From Branchiostoma floridae (lineage: Eukaryota > Chordata > Leptocardii > Amphioxiformes > Branchiostomatidae): DNA of 64,000 nucleotides. Below the pieces are notes generated by a model. The model saw only the letters and a list, made by a program, of their open reading frames with translations. It was not told the origin of the DNA and searched no databases. Made by a program: the position numbers and the translations under genes. Below, piece after piece: positions 47,951-58,443 of this stretch. Numbering within the stretch: position 1 is the first letter of the stretch; each line of letters starts with the position of its first letter. The stretch lies in contig NC_049979.1 of assembly GCF_000003815.2 (NCBI RefSeq), positions 19,711,201 to 19,775,200 of the forward strand, read 5' to 3'.

Positions 47951-48021
47951 CTGTGATACAAAAACACCTTTGATATGAATGTGCACTGCACATTCAAATC
48001 AAAGGTGTTTTTATATCACAG
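47951..48021. repeat. 71-bp near-perfect palindrome
   Basis: Arms 47951-47985 and 47987-48021 are reverse complements with two mismatches around a single central base. It starts CTGTGATACAAAAACACC and ends GGTGTTTTTATATCACAG. No target duplication is seen. It may be a minimal MITE or a fused pair of termini. Confidence 0.85.
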
Positions 48022-48155
48022 CATATGATATAAACAATGGTGACTGTTGAATATTTATGCAAAGCAATAAACATGCAAATGAGGATTTCAAAGTACATCT
48101 CTGACTGATCATTGTTGTTTGGTTATTTTTGGCCTCAAGTTTTCATGGATGCCAT

Positions 48156-48410
48156 TTACCCGAGTGGTGTCATGTTGGCATTAAGGCCCATAATCCAGAG
48201 CTCCTGGGTTCAAATCCACCTGATGTTGTGCCCTTTGGAAAAGCACTTTACAGAACTTTCCTCAGTTCAATCAGGTGGAGATTAGTACTTACCTTTGGTT
48301 AGGGATATCCCTCATATGAAAGATAAACTTAGACCACATTTAAGAACGCACCACTTATTGAAAAGAGTATGTGTCCTGCCTAGTGGATCTCACAGTCAGG
48401 TCTCCTGTTG
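48156..48410 (+). mobile_element. tRNA-derived SINE, plus orientation
   Basis: A degenerate A box near 48160 (CGAGTGGTGTCATG) and a clear B box GGGTTCAAATCC (48206-48217) are followed by TTGTGCCCTTTGGAAAAGCA and CTTTACAGAACTTTCCTCAG. The same body, diverged, is found on the minus strand at 52882-53229. Ends are not sharply defined. Confidence 0.7.
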
Positions 48411-48896
48411 ACATATTGAAAAGGTGACAGTCACCTGTTATAACAATGCTTTCACAAAATGGACTATATGGTACCTCAATAAAATAAAAAAATACCCTAT
48501 TATTGAGGACTCAACAGACTCAAACATGAAACAAGATTCTACAATTACATGTAGTTTCAGCAACATCATTTTTCTCCGTTTAATAATTTCTCCATACACC
48601 TGTCAAAGTCGACAGTCAATTTCTTGAAAATTACACAAGAAATGCACATTACCTTTTCTAAAATGAATGTTTCAAGATATACATGTACTTGGTTAAAAAG
48701 ATCTGAATTAGATATGTCTTTTTTTTTATTGTCATATCCCATTATAAGTCTGTAAAACCCCTTAATGGCCTGTCTCGTCCAATCTTTTGTGGTTACCAGC
48801 CATAGCTAATTATACTATTGTGGCCCTTATCCTACTGTAACTTTACACTAGGTCGTACAACTAGTACCTTCATACAGAGAAATAAACCTAGACATT

Positions 48897-49373
48897 GGGT
48901 TGGCGGAAACTGCTGCCCGGTCCAATCGGCAGAAACAGCTGTCCAGTCCGGGGCAATTTTGAGTATTGCATATGGCAGAGCAAGGTACATGTATCTCGTG
49001 CAGCTGTGCCTTCCTGCGGAAAATATTGGAATCTCAATCCCTATGTTTCCGTATTGCCTACCGTCCATGTCAGTGTCCGTTTCAGCACTCTTTTCGTTAT
49101 GGCCAAGTTTTACGACCGCGCGCATGTTCAACAGAGGCCAGCTTCTTGGATCACTTGCTGCTGACCATATAATTTCAACAAGTATGGGGCAATTACTGCA
49201 ATTAAAGCGTTTTTTTAAATGTACCTTTGCGAGACTGACAAAAAGCAGGCTACCATAATTGTGGTGTTTGAAAAATGAATACACTACCATCGAATCCCGC
49301 CAAAAACTGCACCTTGACCGGACAGGGCAGCTGTTTCCGCCGACCAGACCAGGCAGCAGTTTCCGTCAACCCC
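48897..49373. mobile_element. 477-bp inverted-repeat element with doubled end motif
   Basis: Ends GGGTTGGCGGAAACTGCTGC and the complement of GGGGTTGACGGAAACTGCTG form roughly 60-bp imperfect inverted repeats. Within each arm a GGCGGAAACTGCTGCC-type motif recurs as GGCAGAAACAGCTGTCC. The open frames across both strands here have no recognisable domain. No clear target duplication. Confidence 0.7.
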
Positions 49374-50048
49374 TTGACATCTCAAAGATTTCATTAAAAG
49401 ATCATGATAACATCAAAATATGAAGAAACTACCAAGTGTTAATGTTAGTCCAAAATATAAAATGACAATAAGTAACTCCTATTCTATCTCTACTTGCTCC
49501 TTTTTTATGATAACTGTATTTCATACAAAGGTAAAAAAACTAACTGAATGCTCATCCCTAAGTAAGTATATTATTCAGTTGACCCTCTTAATATCAAAAT
49601 TGCTTACAGCAACTTGAAAGTCATTTTCAACATCAAGTGCTAGGAATATATCTGGCTGTTACGATACATAATTAGACTCTCTAGATGCCACTTGTGTAAC
49701 TATTAGCCCAACCATACTCTACAGCATACAACATTGAATATGACATATATGGCAAAAGGAAATGTCCTTACCAGACAATATGTTATGCAGGCACTACTTG
49801 GCACTGATGAGCTGTAGTATACTTCTTGACATTTCTAATTGCATGTACATTTTGTATATGTTTGTAAGAGAACAAAATGTAAGATAAACATTGTAAACAT
49901 ATAAACATGATTTCTATGCTACTAATGATAAAGTTAAACTTCAGAGTAGAAATTCCAATGTATATCTCAATAAACTGTTGGAAAAGACTTAGCTTCTTTC
50001 CTGTGCCCATTATCTTTCCACATTGACAAAATTTAGCAAGGTGTCAAC

Positions 50049-50054
50049 TTTATT
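50049..50054 (-). terminator. Polyadenylation signal of KLHL24-like A (minus strand)
   Basis: TTTATT on the plus strand reads AATAAA on the minus strand, about 70 nt after the stop codon of the gene at 50123-51817. This gives a very short 3'UTR. Confidence 0.55.
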
Positions 50055-50122
50055 TTGTCAAAAGTACAATGAACATTCAGACTGAAAGAAAAGACTTGTT
50101 TCTTTGTACAGTCAATTGAGCA

Positions 50123-51817
50123 TTAGCAACACTTCAGTATGGTGACACAAGTATGACAACACAGACCCTTGTCCATGGTTCCTACATGGCTGAGTGACTG
50201 GGTTTCTGGATCTAGGCACATGACTGCTGTTCTCCCCTCCACGTCGCCATTTCTTTTACCCATGCCTCCACAGATATAGAGCTTTGTACCAAAGACAGTC
50301 ATTCCACAGCAAGGTGGAACACCTGATGCTACCTTACTCCAGAGACCACCTTCATCATCAGGCTTAAAACAGAAAATACATGACTGTAGTTCAGCGACAT
50401 AGATGCTACCATTGAGAACTGAAGCTGAGGTACAGGTTGCTACAGGCGCATCCCTCTGTGGTTGCCACTGGGAGTCCCCTGGGCTGAAGCGGTACACTGT
50501 AGATGTTCGTTTCTTTTCAATGTCAAACCCACCCATCACATATATGTAGTCATCCAACACTGCAGTGGCATGACCATACCTGGGCTGTGGGAGAGGTACA
50601 CCTTCAGTCCACTTGTGCTGCCTTCTATCATAGACCTCTACAGATGAAAGAGCAGGAAGAACGTTATTTCTACCACCAATCGCATACACTTTACCTTGTA
50701 ATACTGCTAAGCCATGAAAATATCGATCTGAGTTCATCTCAGCAAGTTTGGACCAGGAGTTCAGCTCTGGTTGGTACAGCCACACTTCCTTGTCAAGAGA
50801 CACAATAATGTCACTTGTGCCAAGAACAGCCACAGGGTTGTTGGGACATATTCTCTTATCCATTCTGGTCATGGGCACCCAGCTTGAGCTGGATGGCTCC
50901 ATGGAGTCTGTCATTGTGATGGTGTGAGAGTAAACTGGCCTCCCTTCATTATTCTTCTCCATTCCTCCAAGGATCACTACTGCCTCCTTCAGACCACTGG
51001 CACGGCGGGGACGGGTGCGGGGTGACTGGATCTCTCCAGGGAACAGCTGGTACTTGCGAGTTTCCAGGACGATATCCTGGCAAGTCTTGCATACAGTGTT
51101 GTTACTCTCCACATTCTCCAAGAAGTACAGCTTGTCCATGAAGGGAAACCTGACAAGTTCCATCAGCTCTTTCATCTCCTGGTTCCTCCCCCTAGTGTCA
51201 TGGTTGATCCATGCCATCACTGCTGTGTAGACTGTTTCTTCTGAAGCATTGAGGTCATCAGATGAAATAAGTGTGATGAGCTGGTCCTTTGTCAAAGAAA
51301 GGAACTCAGGTGTTTTACTAACTGCTGCAAACTCCTTCAAGGCACATAATCTTGCTTTCTTCTCCAGGTCTGGACAGGACAGCATGTTACCTACATGCAT
51401 CATCTGCAGACAGTTGTCAGAACTCAGATTGTTGGATATGAAAGTCACACAAGCATCACGCACAGGTTGGATCTGGAAGAAGTTGGCCCCTTCTAAAAGT
51501 TCCACAGCATTGTGTTCTGTGATTGTGACTTTTGATGTGTATGCATAGTCCACAAGAAGCTGCAAGGCATTACTGTCGACCTCGTTAATGGTTACTTTAT
51601 ACTCTTTGGTCTCGCGATGTCCATTGCAGAACATTGCACAGAAGTATTCACTGCAAGCAGCCAGAACATTTCGGTGACACGGGATCTCTTTTCCAGCGAC
51701 GCAAAGGGAGACATCAAGCAGTCTGTTGTCTGATCGCAGTTCCTGCAAGCCCTGCAAGAGGGAGCCTGCATGCGGATTGTGGCAGAAGTCAAATGAAGCT
51801 TGTGTCCTTGCCATCAT
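50123..51817 (-). CDS. KLHL24-like: KLHL24-like BTB-BACK-Kelch protein, copy A
   Basis: A single-exon ORF of 564 residues. A splice acceptor (TTTTCCAG) ends at 51827, nine bases upstream of the ATG at 51817, so a 5'UTR intron precedes it. The domain order is BTB (about 25-130; LLDVSLCVAGKEIPCHR), BACK (about 135-245), a linker with SPRTRPRR near 265, and Kelch repeats to the end (VVILGGM, VYAIGG, IYVMGG, LYICGG). KLHL proteins use BTB-BACK to bind CUL3 and the Kelch propeller to bind ubiquitylation targets. The SPRTRPRR linker points to the KLHL24/KLHL6 branch. Copy B at 58444-60144 is a divergent inverted duplicate: nearly identical in the BTB region, more different in the Kelch propeller. 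The substrate is unknown. The start could be the first or second Met (MMARTQ). Confidence 0.94.
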   Translation of the reverse strand: MMARTQASFDFCHNPHAGSLLQGLQELRSDNRLLDVSLCVAGKEIPCHRNVLAACSEYFCAMFCNGHRETKEYKVTINEVDSNALQLLVDYAYTSKVTITEHNAVELLEGANFFQIQPVRDACVTFISNNLSSDNCLQMMHVGNMLSCPDLEKKARLCALKEFAAVSKTPEFLSLTKDQLITLISSDDLNASEETVYTAVMAWINHDTRGRNQEMKELMELVRFPFMDKLYFLENVESNNTVCKTCQDIVLETRKYQLFPGEIQSPRTRPRRASGLKEAVVILGGMEKNNEGRPVYSHTITMTDSMEPSSSSWVPMTRMDKRICPNNPVAVLGTSDIIVSLDKEVWLYQPELNSWSKLAEMNSDRYFHGLAVLQGKVYAIGGRNNVLPALSSVEVYDRRQHKWTEGVPLPQPRYGHATAVLDDYIYVMGGFDIEKKRTSTVYRFSPGDSQWQPQRDAPVATCTSASVLNGSIYVAELQSCIFCFKPDDEGGLWSKVASGVPPCCGMTVFGTKLYICGGMGKRNGDVEGRTAVMCLDPETQSLSHVGTMDKGLCCHTCVTILKCC

Positions 51818-52881
51818 ACCTCAATCCTGGAAAACAACCAGACATATTGAAATGATATTGATCAGTTATATTTCTAGGCACAAGATAACTTCTCCCATTT
51901 GTAACTTGATCATATTCATTATGCTTCTGCGAGACTAGATTATGTGTATACATATGGTGTATTGGAGTGTTCATGTGCATGTGTTTGGGTAAATGCTGAC
52001 ATATAGTGGTACCCATTATCGTCCGATTTATCCAAAATTGTGAGGACAGAGTCAAATACTAGTATGTAATCCATGGGAAGAAATCTTCCACAATGATCAA
52101 TACCTGGCTTGACAATTTTTCTCCTCCTCTTTAAAGGGATATATCGTAAAATTTGGCGCCAAAATTTGAAATTTTCTCCAGTCAGATTACTTTCAACTTA
52201 TCTGCATCATTTTTTCACATTTCTAGCGCTAATTAACAATGCCAAAGTTAACGATCAAATTCTCTTACAGTCAAACCTGCCCGAGCGACCACCTCTTCTC
52301 AGCGACCACCTGGCCATTTCGACCGCTTTTTCTCGGTCCCGATTTTTTTCCACATTGACGTAAGCCTTAAGCGACCTTTTCTCAACGACCACCTGGCCAA
52401 CGCGACCGCGACCGCCCAAAATTAGGACACATAACGACCGCGTCATTTTCAACCTTGCGATTTTTAATGATAACTAGCATGATTTTGTGCCGAAATCGGC
52501 CAGTTTGCGTCGGATTTTGACTGCAATTACGATCTTATTATTATTAAAATTACGTACAGTACGTATTATAATGTTGGTTATATTTACCTATCTTGAATGT
52601 GGACGATTTCATGGCAGTTCTCTTCTTGTTATGAATAACGTTGCCGACTTGCTGTCCTCCAGAGAGAAATTATATAGCAAACTAAATACTAGTATAACAC
52701 TGGTCCATCGAACGACCGTAGACGCAGGAATGCAACATGTACAGAACGTACTTCATTGTATGGTAGAAATTCGATTTATAGAAAGTAACGGTATATCTTT
52801 TTAGACTAAAGTAGATAGTAGACTTTCTCTGGCGCAGGTAGGAACGTCCTGGTCCAATTTGTTCCAGTTTCTGTTTATTTA

Positions 52882-53229
52882 TTTTTATTTATTTTGCCAA
52901 TGATACAACTCATTACACGGATCTGCCTAGGCAGCTTTGGGCTGGTAGCGGCAGATCCACAGAGATACAGACGAACATACATCATCGGTCGACGTGATCG
53001 CACATGTTCGCACATGTTTACAAACGACGGGGTTATACCGCCCCTTACGGGGTGACATACCCTTTCATATGCGCCAGGTCTCCCGTCCGGGTGAATGATG
53101 TAAATCACCGTGAGCCGAAGCTAGGTACTCATTTTCACCTGAGTATAGTGAGGAAAGCCGTGTAAAGTGCCTTTCCCAAGGGCACAAGATCGGTGACACG
53201 CAGCCGGATTTGAACCCGCAACCTCTCGG
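52882..53229 (-). mobile_element. tRNA-derived SINE nested in the pogo-like element, minus orientation
   Basis: On the minus strand it reads a B box GGGTTCAAATCC, then TTGTGCCCTTGGGAAAGGCA, and ends in an A-rich AAATAAATAAAAATAAATAAA-type tail at 52882. The direct repeats TCCAGTTTCTGTTTATTTA (52863-52881) and TCCAGTTTCTGTTCATTTA (53230-53248) are a 19-bp target duplication with one mismatch, typical of LINE-mediated insertion. Same family as 48156-48410. Confidence 0.85.
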
Positions 53230-53637
53230 TCCAGTTTCTGTTCATTTATTAAAATTCACAAGGCTTACTGATGATTACCTTTGCCAGAATGGCTAAGGTT
53301 ATGTTTTAGGCTTGTGAGTCTGTGTGTCTGTCTGTCTGTGTGTTAACAGTATAACTCAAGAAGCCTTTGATGGATCCCAATAATATTTGGTAGTTGGGTA
53401 GGGGTCGGGAAAACGAAGGTCAAGTTCGACAATGGGTCCCCTAGCGGCTTGCTAAGGTACTGCAGCAAAACCTCAATTTTTTTAATCTCGTGTTCTGGAC
53501 CTGCTGTGGTTATGATTTTTGAGTGGTAGATAGCCCTTGGTGCAGAGAGTAAGTGCTTTAAGTTTGGACCCCCTAGCGGCTTGTTTGGAACTGCAGTCGC
53601 CGATTTCCTTTCAAACTTTGGACGAGAATAACTCGAG

Positions 53638-54090
53638 AACGTGTTGATGGATCGTCATGGTTTTTGGTATGTAGATAGCCCAAGTAACAATGTACACAAT
53701 GGAATACCAATTATGCAAATCAGCAACTAAGTTGCATAATTAATGAGGAAAGTTTATAAATCCACTGCATTTCATGATAGGACTTTCAAACTTGTCACAT
53801 ATATAGATGAGGAAGAGAGAAATATCAATGCATATTAATTATGCAAATGACGGCCTCATTTGCATAATTAATGAGAAAATATAAACGTGTTGACGGATCG
53901 TCATGGTTTTTGGTATGTAGATAGCCAAAGGGAAGACTTACATGATGGAATTATAATTATGCAAATCGACTGCTAATTTGCATAATTAATGAGAAAAGTT
54001 TGTAAATCCACTGCATTCCTTATAGGACTTTCAAACTTGGCACATTTTTAGCTAAGAAAGAAGGAAATATCAATACACATTTATTTTGCA
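53638..54090. repeat. Two-unit tandem repeat, about 245 bp, rich in TTAATTATGCAAAT
   Basis: Units at about 53638-53884 and 53885-54090 both start AACGTGTTGA(T/C)GGATCGTC. They contain GGTTTTTGGTATGTAGATAGCC-type sequence and several TTTGCATAATTAATGAG motifs. The preceding 53281-53637 looks like a related, more diverged repeat. Non-coding. Confidence 0.8.
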
Positions 54091-55300
54091 AATGATGCTT
54101 GATACAATTTAATATTATTATGTAAATCTAATCTGCATAGGGATCTAATTTGCATAAGCAATGGCGAAATGTTATGAACCAACTCCAGGCATATAAAATA
54201 AAATGTAATGAGTAACACATTTATGTCTACAGACATCATTCTACATAACAAACCTGGTTTATTTGGCAAAGGTATGTGTTCGTTGAACTCTAGTTATTAC
54301 TTACAGTACGTTTTTGTGTGTGTGTGTTGCAATTGTATTTGACATTAAAGACCTCGCTTAAAGACTTCTTTGCGTGCGTGTGCTTGCTTTTTGCCATTTA
54401 ACTCAACGGAAACCATTTATACTATGCATCAGGCATGTTTTTAGTCAATACTCTTCTCAGCGATCACCTGTCCAAATCAACCGCTTTTTTCCTGTCCCCT
54501 GGGTGGTCGTCTTGGGCAGGTTTGACTGTACTTCCGGGTAGCCTACCGGAAGTAAGCCGGCTGTAGATTTCCGAATTGACTGTTGCGGTCGCAGATCTTC
54601 GGAGCATAGTGGGCACTTTCGACAAACTATTCGAGCAAACCACCGAAAGCATTTTAAAGTGCATTTTGGTTTGCCGGAGAGTTGAATAAAATGGCGGGCA
54701 ACTCAAGCGGCTGTGTGAGTGCGCATATTTGAAGACGTCCTCACCTCACAACAAAGTCATATCCATACGCTGTAAATATTGCTGTAAAGTGTAATGATGT
54801 AAGGTAGACTCAACTCATAATGTAGAAAAATGACCGAAAAAAGTGACTTTATCTTTTTTACATTATATCCCTTTAATGGCTGGCAAGCATATATTTATAC
54901 TGAGGTCCATAATGAAGAATTGTCTTCCACTTGGGTTGCTCTTCCTCTAGCACTCTACCTGATAACATACAAAATTAGAAAAAATGCTCATGGATTGTCA
55001 AAAAGTACATGTAGTCTGTGCTTGCTTGCTGTGTGATTGAACAAAACAATATTGTTCAGTCAATTTCAAACACTGAGTGAAACGTGAAAGTTGCGTGATA
55101 AATGCATAGCAATAAATTATATACATGTACATTATGTTCAGACGTGCCTAATCATAGTGTATGGAGGTAGCTGGATCATATAAAACATCCCAAAAACTTG
55201 CTAGAAATAAAGAGTATCAAATTTAGAATCACCAATGATGGTTTTGATAACAGCATAATGGAGAGGACTTTCCTAGACCGGCAAATTTCAATCCCGCAAT

Positions 55301-55360
55301 GGGTTTTCGGAAAACCCTGTCCAGTCCAGACAGGGAAATGGGGCGGAAAACCCTGTCCAG
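55301..55360. repeat. Short tandem repeat GCGGAAAACCCTGTCCAG
   Basis: Two units (about 36 bp period) of (T/G)CGGAAAACCCTGTCCAG. A partial ORF across them is a by-product. Confidence 0.6.
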
Positions 55361-56027
55361 TTTGTAAAGAGGGTCTGCATAGGGGTTCCTGGCAATGCTT
55401 AAAATATTACTTCAGACAGCACTTACACAAACTATAGTTATACACATAACTATAGAATCTGCAGCATAATGAGTGACCTAAAGGTGCAATATGTACAAAG
55501 TCAGTTCTGTCAAATGCAAAGTACCCAATTAACACTTATCTGGTAGGACATGAGGGGGAGAGAATTACACCCATTGTCCATCAAACAATGGAAAGAGTGT
55601 CCGTCAATTTCGGGTTGTTAAATAGTGGCAATACATTACAAAGACAGGCTTTGAAAGGTTTTCTTTAAATGATAAGTGTGCAGCACTCATTTTGAGAGCT
55701 TGTCTTTTTAAATCCTGGTTAAATAGAATGACTGCGAAAGGTTTCAGTATCAACACGACTTTAGTACATACATGTTATAACATAACATATATTTTACAAT
55801 GCACTACAAGAAAGCCGAGATGGCATTTGTCAAACCCTAGTACAAGTTGTGAGCTATATAGAACTATGTAATTAAAATAATTTAATGTGCTTTATTTGCA
55901 AAATTATGCTGTAAAGCTAATAGCATGTTCAGTCTCAAAGATTTAAAGAGTAGAAGTTTTTTTATATGATGCACAGAAGTAACAATGATGGATGATTTGA
56001 AGTTATAATTTTTGTATGACATTGTGT

Positions 56028-56127
56028 NNNNNNNNNNNNNNNNNNNNNNNNNNNNNNNNNNNNNNNNNNNNNNNNNNNNNNNNNNNNNNNNNNNNNNNNN
56101 NNNNNNNNNNNNNNNNNNNNNNNNNNN
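56028..56127. other. Assembly gap (100 N)
   Basis: Exactly 100 N between the two KLHL copies. The distance and any sequence between them are therefore uncertain. Confidence 0.99.
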
Positions 56128-57149
56128 CTAGCGGCCAGGCCATCTGGATGGGTCTGTGGCAAAGTTCGATCAAAGACAAAGGGTAGAATCGGCTCGGACA
56201 TGTTGTAAGGGAACGCTATCATCTTTCGGAAGGGACGTAAAACGGGGGTCCCGGCCTAAAATGAAACCACCTTGTTCCTACCTGCTGGCTTGATGAACTC
56301 AAAGCTAGTCGTCTGAACCACTCACTGACAGGTATTCTTCTTGCCCTTCAGTTCAGACAAGAGTAGAGTAGAGTAGAGTATTTCAGTCCGTGAACAAACG
56401 TGAACTTTATACTTCATACCTCCTTTGGTTACCGTAACCACACAACATCTTATTACAAGTTGGTTCGATAGTATTTGTTACCCAAATTTGTGACAATCTG
56501 ACTTTACCTTGGCCGGGACCAGAACTGCTGACGACAGCTCGTCTCAGACAGAAAGCGCACGGTCAGCAAAAGCACGGGAAAGTTCCAGGAGGTCCAGTAC
56601 AAAGGTCAGGTCTGGCATGTGCGACAACTATCCGAGGGGGAAGGAGGATAATAAATACTTATCACACCTGCATTTTCCACACAATGAATGATATTTTGCT
56701 GTAAAAAGTGCATAACACAAAGCTTATTCTATGATTAAAAAAATGTATCTTATTTGATTTTTTTTTCCTGTGGCAACTTATCAAGTGATAATGATACACC
56801 CCCTCTTCAAATTTCTGAACTTCCAGGAAGGTCCCCACGCCCGCCTTGGGTCCAGCTGCCACGAAAGTACTAAGTTGGTCTCCGTTGGTTATACGGTCAG
56901 TCCAGGGGAATTATCGTTAATAGGGCAAAAATTTCAACAGAAATTGGTTCATACTTTTTATTGCGTTATCGTGTTATGATGTTTTATGTAGTTGTTGTTG
57001 TTGTTGTCCCCTCTTTCAACCTCCTTGTTTGTTTCTGAGCAGTCTGCTTCAAATTTTGCTTCAGAGCCTGTGATGAGATGACATGTCGTGCTGTTCTCTT
57101 GTCAGATTTCGCTTTTTTGTTCGGGAAATCTGTTTTCACAGAACAACTT

Positions 57150-57235
57150 TTTGGCGACGCCTCAGAGGCGAGCCTAATGGTGTAGTATTGTGTTCAGTTT
57201 TTGGCGACGCATCAGAGACCAGCCTAATTGTGTAG
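57150..57235. repeat. Short tandem duplication (TTTTGGCGACGC units)
   Basis: TTTTTGGCGACGCCTCAGAG and TTTTTGGCGACGCATCAGAG recur about 50 bp apart, each followed by AGCCTAAT and GTGTAGTAT. Confidence 0.7.
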
Positions 57236-58443
57236 TATATATATTTGTGCTCAGTTTGCAAGAATTCTAGGAATTGTACAGGAATATGTCCACAGGAATG
57301 CTAGTCCACAGGCACATTTGGAATGTTAGATGTTAGTCCCAAGGAATGTCCTGCCTGCCTGCCTAAGTGCTTAGGCCAGGGACTGGCCCCTTGCTCCTCT
57401 CTGTCAGAGCTCTCCAGGTTGCACGGTCCATTGGACTTGTTTCTGCAAACTTGAGACTCAGTCCAGTGTCTTCCTGAGGAATTTTGATAGAAGGAATTTG
57501 GGTCATACAGGTTCCTGGGCATTTGTCCAAGAAAGCTGAACAGTCAGCCACACGTGTTGTCCAGATGGAGCAAGTTGAGTTGTATATAGGTGGACTTTGC
57601 ACAATTCATAACATATCCTTGGACGTTTTATAGTTTGTACCAGTCAAAATAGGAGGGACAGTCACATTACAGAAAGACCACTGCAGGAAGTTGGTAACAA
57701 GACAAAGAGGTAGACATCAATCAAGACCTAGTTAGTCCAGACCAGCTGATGACAGCTTGTAACCAAAGAAGATTGCTATCTCTCTGATCACAGGCAGACA
57801 ATTCCTTCAGTGTACCTGACTCATCTACAGTTTTCTTAAACAGTGTGTGGCTGTTACAATGTTTTTAGATGCTGTTCCTTCAAAATTATAACATTTAATG
57901 TCCTTATTTTAGGAAGGGGTTATAACTACATCAATTTTGCACTTACTCTATACCCTTCTTCAATTACCAAGACAGGCTAGATGTTGCCCTGGAACCGGCA
58001 AGAAGAATGTCTATGTGACAGGAATATCCTGTTGACATTGGAAAAAAGAATTTCATTATCAGGAACATCCAGTCAATTATTTTCCAGGTTTCGTTTGTCT
58101 TATGTTCACCACCAGTAAAACATAATCGTCGCCATGTTTTCAACGCCAATCTTGTTCCTTTTGTGCTCAAAATTCTCCAGGTATGCATTGTTATCAATTG
58201 TATGCGCCCTGTAGTTTGCTGATAATCAATTACCCAACCTTAAACTTCTAAGGATGGTGTCTCCACTCCAAACAGTCTGATAATTTTCTGATGATGACCA
58301 TATACTATAGACATTTGCAAATGATGTCATGACATCAATGGAATGCAACACATGAACAACAAACATTTTTTAAAGTAATGTGGAGAAAGGCTACTAGTAT
58401 TGATTTGTTGCCCTTTTGTTTTGCAGGATCAAGGTGCAGTATA

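Larger units (their letters stand above)
45574..50048. other. Intergenic, no gene seen
   Basis: Holds the carrier's 3'UTR and polyadenylation signal (46073), three inverted-repeat elements (46570, 47951, 48897) and a SINE (48156). No exon was recognised. Confidence 0.6.
52268..54528. mobile_element. 2.26-kb pogo/Tc1-mariner-like element with TA target duplication
   Basis: Termini CAGTCAAACCTGCCC are perfect inverted repeats, preceded and followed by TA (52266-52267, 54529-54530). GCGACCACC-type motifs follow inside both ends, together with TTCTCAGCGA(C/T)CACCTG. No transposase ORF remains. The interior contains a SINE with its own duplication (52882-53229) and a tandem repeat (53638-54090), so it is a composite, non-autonomous copy. 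Confidence 0.82.
51828..58426. other. Divergent intergenic region and 5' introns of the KLHL pair
   Basis: Must contain the promoters and 5'UTR first exons of both KLHL genes, which I could not place. It also holds a 2.3-kb pogo-like element (52268-54528), a sequence gap (56028-56127) and small tandem repeats at 55301-55360 and 57150-57235. No coding exon was recognised. Confidence 0.55.

Noticed and set aside
48818-49290. Overlapping 146- and 152-codon frames on both strands
   Set aside because: They cover an inverted-repeat element and lack any domain; the repeat structure explains the open frames.
50462-51855. Plus-strand frames across the KLHL24-like A gene
   Set aside because: Antisense shadows of the 564-residue ORF; the equivalent frames appear opposite copy B as well.
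58378-58443. Upstream extension of KLHL24-like B by 22 codons
   Set aside because: This part precedes a good splice acceptor and has no counterpart in copy A; the ATG at 58444 fits the paralogue.
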